Shown in pieces: positions 5,266 through 10,504 of a DNA stretch of 10,504 bases. Source of the DNA: an uncultured bacterium (GTDB taxonomy: Bacteria > Bdellovibrionota_C > UBA2361 > SZUA-149 > CALKYB01); the NCBI GenBank assembly GCA_938003565.1, contig CALKYB010000013.1, positions 1 to 10,504 of the forward strand, read 5' to 3'. A program made the position numbers and the translations under genes. A model generated the notes under the pieces. The model was not told the DNA's origin. It searched no databases and saw only the letters and a program-made list of their open reading frames with translations. Every line of letters starts with the position of its first letter. Position 1 is the stretch's first letter.

Positions 5266-6465
5266 CTACTGTTCTTTTAACATTCGTTGAGTACTCAGTC
5301 CTTGCTGCGCGGCGTGGCCGTTGATCCAGCCAATTTGGGCGAAAACTGGTGAACTAGTGTCAGAGACTTTTACGCTGTCGCAGTCAAGCGCCACCGCTAA
5401 ATCCACTAGAAGTTCGCCTTCGGTGGAGGGGAGCCCAGAGTCAGATAGAATGGGCTCTACTCCGCTTGAATTTAGCAAGCTTGCTACCTCTAACAACTCA
5501 GAAAGGGTTTTGAAGCCAGACGTTGGAATTAACGCCCTACTGGCCGGTTTGACGTTGAGCTCACTCTTTAGCTCCGATAAATCGTGGTAAGAGTAATCTC
5601 TGCATACGGCAATTAGGCCGGGCTTTAGGGTCTGAGTGAACATCTTCCAATCAGAAAGTGAGGCAGAATCTTTTGAGAAGTGAACTTCTGTGATTGGAAA
5701 ATGACTTTTCCAACTGTGTAGTTTCATTTTCAACTCGTCTGGTAAAACACCGTTCTTAATAGAGATGGAGAAGTGAATATTGTGTATGCTTTGACCCACT
5801 GCGATTAGCGCCTCAAGTATTGTGTTCAAAGCTTCAAGGTCATCTTTAGGATTCAGAGCTAACGGTTTATCACTATCAAATCCCCTCGATGAGCCCCGAG
5901 GATCTGCCACTACTTCGAGTCCACTAAGAATCTCCCGGACAGCAAAAGAATCTTCGAAGTAAGCCTGTTTATCGCTAACCGGTTTAATCATAATTTCTTC
6001 AATTGAGCAGTTCGGATTATCGTTTGTGTCGATACTCGCAATTGCGAAATTAACGTTTGGTAGAATCACGGACTTTGGGTTTGTTTCAGAAAGTAGTTTC
6101 CTGAGGTAGAGAAAGAAAGCTTCACTACCAGCGGCGGCTCTAGCTGCTGAAAGTGATAAAGCTAAGGTCAGACCTGCCCCGAACTTTTCGGCTACTAAAT
6201 TCAATGTGCCGAGAGACGAGTCAATTTCACTTTGGTTAGACACTTCTTGATTACGGACAGCCATTAAAACCTCTCGATTGAGTGCCTTTTGAACTTCCTT
6301 TTCAAACGCACCTAAGTCGTCATTAGGGAGGGGTAGCAGGAATGCAGCTACTTTAGGCGATTTCCAATCGTCTCCACTGACGGTAATTGAAACTTGTGGG
6401 ACTCTGTTCCGGGCAGATAGGCTTTGTGTGACAGATCCGACAAGCCCTTTGATTATTTTAGACAC
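5266..6465 (-). CDS. Enolase-fold protein that has lost the catalytic residues (pseudo-enolase)
   Basis: The 399-residue product aligns along its length with enolase (usually about 430 residues). The start MSKIIK resembles bacterial enolase; FGAGLTLALSLSAARAAA (95-112) matches the helix after the capping domain; SIEEIMIKPV (154-163) matches the VDIQEFMI(Q/K)PV block; LEALNTILEALIAVG (210-224) and VDLAVALDCDSVKV (354-367) match later barrel segments. The catalytic set is mostly gone: GDEGG(F/Y) is replaced by GSSRGF (191-196); the metal-ligand Asp and Glu positions fall on Ser or Ile near 233-236 and on His262; KxNQIG is replaced by LIPTSG (312-317); SHRSGE is replaced by SDSGLP (341-346). E157 and K366 still align with conserved residues. 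It should not interconvert 2-phosphoglycerate and phosphoenolpyruvate. The start is GTG at 6465 with a weak ribosome binding site. It follows bioF by 168 bases. These are manual alignments from memory. Confidence 0.72.
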   Translation of the reverse strand: MSKIIKGLVGSVTQSLSARNRVPQVSITVSGDDWKSPKVAAFLLPLPNDDLGAFEKEVQKALNREVLMAVRNQEVSNQSEIDSSLGTLNLVAEKFGAGLTLALSLSAARAAAGSEAFFLYLRKLLSETNPKSVILPNVNFAIASIDTNDNPNCSIEEIMIKPVSDKQAYFEDSFAVREILSGLEVVADPRGSSRGFDSDKPLALNPKDDLEALNTILEALIAVGQSIHNIHFSISIKNGVLPDELKMKLHSWKSHFPITEVHFSKDSASLSDWKMFTQTLKPGLIAVCRDYSYHDLSELKSELNVKPASRALIPTSGFKTLSELLEVASLLNSSGVEPILSDSGLPSTEGELLVDLAVALDCDSVKVSDTSSPVFAQIGWINGHAAQQGLSTQRMLKEQ

Positions 6466-6633
6466 TAGTTTCTACTCGTATTGAAAAAAAGGAGCCCCCC
6501 ATAAGGGAGATCGTAAAACCTATGAAAAACAACGCTACCCGAAGAGTGTTTAATAATCAAATGGAGGAGGGTCTCTTTCTTGGAATGGATACTTTTTGTT
6601 TTTAAAAAAAGGGCGAAAAGCTGAATGATGATA

Positions 6634-7842
6634 CTAACTAAGTACTTTCTCCAACTCGCTTTTTGCCAGGTTTAAGGCCGTTTTGTCATGTTTAAGATTT
6701 ACCGAGAAGCGAAGTCTAGCCTGACCCTCTGGAACTGTTGGAGTTCTCATGGCTGCTACCATTACTCCAAGTTCTTTCATTTTAGTGGATGCAATGACTG
6801 CTTTCTCGCTTGTTCCAATCAGAACAGGAATGATCTGAGAAGTTGAAGTCATAGTTTCAAAACCCGCTGACTGGAGAAGTTCGCGAAAATCGCCTGACAA
6901 TTTGAGTAGATTGCTTCCAAGAATCTTCTCCTCTTTGCAAATTTCTAAAGCTGATTCAGCTGCAGCTAGGCATGCGGGAGGTGGAGCGGTGCTGAAAATA
7001 AAAGATCTAGCTTTACTGGTGAGATATCTTTTTAGTAGAGATGAGCAACAAACAAAGCCACCAAAGCTAGCTAGTGATTTACTAAATGTTCCAGTGACTA
7101 ATGTCAGGTCTCTGTTTTCTTTTATTTCTGTCATAAAACCGGAGCCATTCTCTCCAGCGACTCCGAATGAATGAGCCTCATCAACTAACAGCAGGCAATC
7201 AAACTTAGCCGCTAAGCTGCTGAGTTTTGAAAAATTTGGGCTATCGCCATCCATGCTAAAAATAGATTCGGTAATGATTAAAAATTTCTCAGAATCTTTT
7301 CTATTTTTACCTTCAGCGACTAAACGGGTTTCTAGGTGCTCTAGGTCGTTATGTTTGAAGCGTTTGATTTTTGCTCGGGAGAGAATACTACCGTCGACGA
7401 GTGAGGCATGGGCAAATTTGTCTATAAAGATAGTGTCGTTTCTTCCGACAAGAGTTTGTACCACACCAATATTTGTTTGGTAGCCAGTTCCAAAAATTAG
7501 CGCTTCTTCACGTTTTGTCCATTTGGCAAGTTTGTCTTCTAACCTTATATGGCTCTCGCGAGTTCCTGTCACTAGTCTAGAAGCGGAAGCGCTACCACCA
7601 CCTACCTTAGCAGCTTCACTAGCGGCATGTCGAATTCTCTCATCGCCAGCCAAATTTAAATAGTCATTTGAGGCAAAGTCGAGGAGAACTTTGTTCTTCT
7701 GGTCTAAGAATCCTTGGGGAGATTTTTTGAGGGGCGAGAGTATTCGGGTAAGGTGTTTGTCTTCTAGCTCTCTTAGGCCAGTTTGAAACCATTTTTGGAT
7801 AATGTTTCTGGTTTGCACTGCTTGGGCGTTTTGGGTTGGCAA
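6634..7842 (-). CDS. bioF: 8-amino-7-oxononanoate synthase (biotin synthesis)
   Basis: This PLP enzyme condenses pimeloyl thioester with alanine to form 7-keto-8-aminopelargonate, the first committed step of the biotin ring pathway. It belongs to the alpha-oxoamine synthase group. Visible residues are the substrate-loop SNDYL-like block ASNDYLNLA (57-65), H145 that stacks on PLP (DKFAHASL), D221 and H224 (VDEAHSFGV), the Schiff-base lysine K255 in GTFSKSLASFGG, and the C-terminal RTPTVPEGQARLRFSV block. Length is 402, slightly above the usual 385 or so. BioF is preferred over 2-amino-3-ketobutyrate ligase or other relatives because of the motif details and bioB nearby. The start is unsettled: TTG at 7842 is the first in-frame start after a stop, but AGGAG (7873-7877 on the plus strand) lies about 30 bases away and the TTG sits at the edge of a perfect hairpin; GTG at codon 9 is an alternative. 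It lies downstream of the lipoprotein gene. Confidence 0.88.
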   Translation of the reverse strand: MPTQNAQAVQTRNIIQKWFQTGLRELEDKHLTRILSPLKKSPQGFLDQKNKVLLDFASNDYLNLAGDERIRHAASEAAKVGGGSASASRLVTGTRESHIRLEDKLAKWTKREEALIFGTGYQTNIGVVQTLVGRNDTIFIDKFAHASLVDGSILSRAKIKRFKHNDLEHLETRLVAEGKNRKDSEKFLIITESIFSMDGDSPNFSKLSSLAAKFDCLLLVDEAHSFGVAGENGSGFMTEIKENRDLTLVTGTFSKSLASFGGFVCCSSLLKRYLTSKARSFIFSTAPPPACLAAAESALEICKEEKILGSNLLKLSGDFRELLQSAGFETMTSTSQIIPVLIGTSEKAVIASTKMKELGVMVAAMRTPTVPEGQARLRFSVNLKHDKTALNLAKSELEKVLS

Positions 7843-7868
7843 CTTTCAAATAAAGCAGCCAACCCAAA
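7830..7868 (-). promoter_or_regulatory. Perfect hairpin covering the bioF translation start
   Basis: TTTGGGTTGGC (7830-7840) and GCCAACCCAAA (7858-7868) are perfect reverse complements of 11 bases with a 17-base loop. On the minus strand the loop ends in the TT of the TTG start, and the start's G plus the next codons form the 3' arm. No T-run follows on either strand, so it is not an intrinsic terminator. It could restrict bioF translation, bring the AGGAG at 7873-7877 close to the start, or be bound by a regulator as DNA. Confidence 0.65.
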
Positions 7869-7875
7869 GGTACTC

Positions 7876-8607
7876 CTATCTGTAGAAATTCGGATACCAA
7901 ATATTTCTTCTTACTTTTTTGCCAGAAGAATTCTCTAGTATCGAAAGTACAAACTGGTCAGGTGAAGAATTGCTGCCAGAGAGCTTTTCTTTATAAGTTT
8001 TTTCGCTAATTTCAAGCAAGGAAGTTACATCAAATTTCCAAGAATTAGCTTCTTTCATAAACTTCAATTTGTCGATTCCTGGCTTGCCGTCAGGTGATAG
8101 GTGGCCAAAAGCTAGTTCCTCGTTACCAGAAATAAAACCTAGCTTGTCTTGAGGAGCCTTAGTCCAACCCGATGAAACAGTATGTTCGAATAGGTCTTTC
8201 CCAGACATGCTATCCAGTCGACTTCTTGGCACGCGGTGGCGCAGGGTTAAAACAATTAGCTTGTCCACTACGCCTAAGTTTCTAACTTGTGGGGCAGGTC
8301 CAGAGAGGGCTATTTTCTTTATTCTTGTATAGTAGTCTATTGTTGACTGAGAAACTAACTTTGAAGCTGCGGATCCATTGTTATTACGGATGGCTGATTT
8401 GTAGCGTGAAAAATTAGACTTTACTGCTTTTGCCACTTTCGGTCCGGCTTTGGGATCGATTGGATGTGAGGCTTTTAGCTGCTTGCCAATGTGAGTTACC
8501 GTCTCTCCTAAATTTAAATTTTCTACCGCACTGCAACTTGCAAGGGTAAGGAGGATTAAAGTTAGGGGTAAGGTTTTTAATGTTTTTTGAATTGTTTTGA
8601 TTTTCAC
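7876..8607 (-). CDS. Predicted outer-membrane lipoprotein of unknown function
   Basis: The 243-residue product has a lysine-rich start, a hydrophobic core at residues 13-22 and the lipobox LASC with Cys25 as the lipidated residue. Ser at +2 (no Asp) favours delivery to the outer membrane by Lol sorting. The mature domain (about 40-243) begins with a helical region in which a SRYKSAIRNNNGSAASKLVS stretch leads to a DYYTRIKK segment, and later has KEANSWKFDVTSLLE; this order is reminiscent of small NTF2/SnoaL-like domains, an impression rather than an identification. The start is GTG at 8607 with GGAG ten bases upstream. It is divergent from the SGNH gene with 104 bases between starts, and its stop lies 33 bases before bioF, so it may head a lipoprotein-bioF transcript. 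A role in biotin synthesis is not implied by its content. Confidence 0.85.
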   Translation of the reverse strand: MKIKTIQKTLKTLPLTLILLTLASCSAVENLNLGETVTHIGKQLKASHPIDPKAGPKVAKAVKSNFSRYKSAIRNNNGSAASKLVSQSTIDYYTRIKKIALSGPAPQVRNLGVVDKLIVLTLRHRVPRSRLDSMSGKDLFEHTVSSGWTKAPQDKLGFISGNEELAFGHLSPDGKPGIDKLKFMKEANSWKFDVTSLLEISEKTYKEKLSGSNSSPDQFVLSILENSSGKKVRRNIWYPNFYR

Positions 8608-8711
8608 GGTTCCGTTTCTCCAAAGTTAACTGGTTTAATGTTGTAATACCACTGACCTGTCCCGCTGGAAAGGCTTTATCCTCCGTGGTAAGCTTTTAGG
8701 GCCTTGCTAGC

Positions 8712-10013
8712 TTGCTTAACGGAGAAAATAGGAAAGAGAGTTTGTTTAGATCTATTGTTAAATTATCTTCTGTTTTAGCCGGAGTTTTTCTATTTCTAGA
8801 GATAGTTTCTGCTGTTGTTTTGTTTACTTTGAGTGTGCCGTTTTTCTCACCTTCATTTATCGAGAAAGAAATTCGAGCTGTTGTAACTGGAGAAGAGTCG
8901 GTTAACCCAATGACGGGGCAAGCTAGTGTTCTTCATCCCTACCTGGGTTATGTGCATGATCCGGATGCGAAAACACCGATTCAGGATCATGGACCCTACT
9001 CCCTTAACCGTCACGGATATCTCGATGAGATTGAGCCGATTCAAAAGCGAGCTTCTGATAAATTTATAGTTGGGTTTTTGGGTGGGTCTGTTGCCTGGTG
9101 GCTTTCTCATGAAGGCTTTGAGTCTTTTCGCTCTGAGTTGAGCAAGAGTACGGCAATAAAAGGAAAGACTATTGTTCCGGTCCGCCTTGCCTTAGGTGGT
9201 TATAAGCAACCTCAACAGCTTTTTTCCTTTTTGTATCATTCAGCTTTAGGTGGTGAGTTTGATATGATTGTCAACCTGGACGGTTTCAATGAGGTGACTT
9301 TGCCAAAGATTGGCAATGTTGGGAAAAATATCAGCCCGTTCTATCCCACTTATTGGGGGGATTTAAATGTTAATTTTCAGGATTCCAGGGAGTCTAAGAA
9401 GTTAGGAAAGTTAGTCATGCTTGAGGAGCTTCAAGTTGGTTTTAGTTCGCTGATGTTGAGTAGTAAGGCCTACATGAGTAGTTCAGCTAGTTTGTTTTGG
9501 AAACTGAGTGACAAAATATTTATGCAAAAGATTTCAAAGCATCGAGCAAGTCTTAATTCCGAAGCTTCTAGTAAGCAGTCTAGCAGCTATCTTTTATCTG
9601 GACCTAAGAATTTTGACTCAGAGAATATAGAGAAGGACCTGGTGGGTATTTGGCAGCGATCCTCGCTGCAAATTGATGCTGTTTCGAAAGCGTCAGGGAT
9701 AGTCTATTTGCATTTTTTACAACCGAATCTTTACGATGCCGATTCAAAAGTGCTCAGTGATAAAGAGCTTGAGCTAAGTAGTTCAGCTCAGTTATGGGGC
9801 CCTAATGTTAGAGTTGGCTACCCTTTACTGCGTGAGTATGGAGAGAAGTTAAAGGAAAGTGGGGTGAAGTTTTTTGATCTAAGTAAAGTTTTTAAAGATA
9901 ATTCAGAAACCCTCTATATTGATGACTGTTGTCATTTAAATAAGAGCGGAAATGAGATTATGGGAAAAGTAATTGGCATAGAAGCTCGAAAGTCTCTTGC
10001 TAAGGCTGGTTAG
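8712..10013 (+). CDS. Membrane-anchored SGNH/GDSL-hydrolase-like protein
   Basis: The 433-residue protein has one N-terminal membrane helix at about residues 15-42 and a large domain expected in the periplasm. SGNH-type blocks are visible in order: GFLGGSVAWW (121-130) with the putative nucleophile S126, LALGGYKQPQQL (159-170) with the block-II glycine, VNLDGFNEV (187-195) with N193 in the block-III position, and DDCCHLNKSG (404-413) with D405 and H408 forming a D-x-x-H pair. Such proteins are esterases or acyltransferases that act on polysaccharides or other envelope glycans, but the substrate is not visible. The start is uncertain: TTG at 8712 has TAGGG ten bases upstream, while TTG at 8742 has AGGA eight bases upstream; both keep the membrane helix. 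It is divergent from the lipoprotein gene and convergent with the ImuA-like gene, with 31 bases between the stops. Confidence 0.8.
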   Translation: MLNGENRKESLFRSIVKLSSVLAGVFLFLEIVSAVVLFTLSVPFFSPSFIEKEIRAVVTGEESVNPMTGQASVLHPYLGYVHDPDAKTPIQDHGPYSLNRHGYLDEIEPIQKRASDKFIVGFLGGSVAWWLSHEGFESFRSELSKSTAIKGKTIVPVRLALGGYKQPQQLFSFLYHSALGGEFDMIVNLDGFNEVTLPKIGNVGKNISPFYPTYWGDLNVNFQDSRESKKLGKLVMLEELQVGFSSLMLSSKAYMSSSASLFWKLSDKIFMQKISKHRASLNSEASSKQSSSYLLSGPKNFDSENIEKDLVGIWQRSSLQIDAVSKASGIVYLHFLQPNLYDADSKVLSDKELELSSSAQLWGPNVRVGYPLLREYGEKLKESGVKFFDLSKVFKDNSETLYIDDCCHLNKSGNEIMGKVIGIEARKSLAKAG

Positions 10014-10044
10014 TGGTAGCACTTTTATCAAAAGCCATTTCGAT

Positions 10045-10504
10045 TCAAGCCTTTAGTATTTTGGGGTTGTTTTTAGAAAATTGAATTTTCTCGGTTTTAA
10101 AGTCTTCATTTAGTATCCATTGGAATGGAGCCCTGCAGCCTTTCGCATATTCTAATTTAATCTCCCATCCTTCAGGGTGTGGCTTAATACACCAACGGCT
10201 ACTGGCAGCTGATTTTAGGGTGGAGCGATCTTTCATTTCCCAAGGACTTCTAAAAAGAAGCCCCAAGGCATTTGCTTTTTTTGCTGCTAGTTTAAGGCGG
10301 CGCGTTTGAGTGAGGTTGGCAAAGCTGACGTCCGCAATCACCCCCAGGACAGCTGGGTTTTGTAAGGCTTTTGCTGTACTCCAAAGGCGTTTTTCTTTGT
10401 CTGGTGGGTCAATAAACAAACAATTCTCAAGCCAGTTATAGTTGGGCTTGTAAGAATTTCCTCGATTTGTTTGTAAGCAATCTCGTTTACCTAGATATTT
10501 GCTT
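10045..10504 (-). CDS. imuA: ImuA-like RecA-family protein, C-terminal part (5' end outside window)
   Basis: ImuA is a RecA-like accessory factor of mutagenic translesion synthesis that works with ImuB and the polymerase DnaE2 in SOS mutagenesis. The C-terminal signature is clear: NCLFIDPPDKEKRLWSTAKA with a run of residues before a VLGVIADVS strand, then LTQTRRLKLAAKKANALGLL, LFRSPW, SAASSRW and W-x-I-K-L-x-Y-A-K-G. A TTG at 10419 is possible as a start, but the frame is open to the right edge (residues such as YLGKRDCLQTNRGNSYKPNY precede it), and the Walker A part would lie upstream, so this is a gene cut by the window. The stop (TGA at 10045-10047) is followed by a convergent gene, so imuB is not immediately downstream, unlike the usual imuA-imuB-dnaE2 order. 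Confidence 0.75.
   Translation of the reverse strand, partial: SKYLGKRDCLQTNRGNSYKPNYNWLENCLFIDPPDKEKRLWSTAKALQNPAVLGVIADVSFANLTQTRRLKLAAKKANALGLLFRSPWEMKDRSTLKSAASSRWCIKPHPEGWEIKLEYAKGCRAPFQWILNEDFKTEKIQFSKNNPKILKA

Noticed and set aside
6481..6512. Possible attenuator (CTCCC/GGGGG stem followed by seven T on the minus strand) before the enolase-like gene
   Set aside because: The stem is five pairs with a G-T pair and the T-run does not follow it directly; too weak to call.
6580..6624. A 14-codon plus-strand ORF starting at TTG behind GGAGGAGG (6563-6570)
   Set aside because: The purine run is a good Shine-Dalgarno match, but the ORF is very short, starts at TTG, and competes with another 14-codon frame starting at 6561. 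The run may be chance in a gap between two minus-strand genes.
7830..7868. BirA operator or intrinsic terminator at the bioF hairpin
   Set aside because: The arms do not resemble TTGTAAACC/GGTTTACAA, and no T-run follows the stem on either strand.
7664..7900. A 78-codon minus-strand frame overlapping bioF and the end of the lipoprotein gene
   Set aside because: It is out of frame with bioF, whose PLP-enzyme motifs are convincing, and its peptide has no recognisable content.
1..10504. tRNA, rRNA, tmRNA or riboswitch genes
   Set aside because: No T-loop-like GGTTCGAATCC sequence, CCA end or known riboswitch core was seen by eye; a covariance-model scan would be needed to be certain.

Overview
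The window reads as chromosomal DNA of a Gram-negative bacterium with moderate to low GC. A Sec signal peptide, a lipobox protein and a membrane-anchored SGNH-type protein imply a periplasm and an outer membrane. The archaeal/eukaryotic-type prolyl-tRNA synthetase together with an ImuA-type RecA relative would suit a deltaproteobacterial or Bdellovibrio-like lineage, but that placement is only a guess. At least five genes start at GTG or TTG. Both edges cut genes: the frame of the first gene is open to base 2, and the frame of the last (minus-strand) gene is open to the right edge.

Layout, left to right. 2-400 (+) is the C-terminal part of a membrane protein. 433-510 (-) is a relic of the 3' end of proS. 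678-1370 (+) is an exported protein with eight mature cysteines, preceded by a 39-nt dyad. 1432-4019 (-) is a bioB-proS pair. 4233-4889 (+) is a HAD phosphatase, divergent from bioB. 4890-5265 is a structured non-coding stretch with two inverted copies of one hairpin element, several further hairpins and a doubtful 49-codon ORF. 5266-8607 (-) holds, in transcription order, a lipoprotein, bioF and an enolase-fold protein that has lost its catalytic residues. 8712-10013 (+) is a membrane-anchored SGNH-hydrolase-like protein. 10045-10504 (-) is the C-terminal part of an ImuA-like protein.

The metabolic theme is biotin. BioF makes 7-keto-8-aminopelargonate and BioB does the final sulfur insertion, but the two genes lie in separate transcription units about 2.6 kb apart, and bioA, bioD and birA are not in the window. 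The bioF start lies at the edge of a perfect 11-bp hairpin.

The best candidates for something new are: (1) the pseudo-enolase; (2) the pair of hairpin elements at 4906-4969 and 5154-5212, which share a loop sequence but have different, internally compensated stems; (3) the relic of the proS 3' end on the far side of the cysteine-rich gene, which could mark an old integration into proS or a decayed tandem copy.
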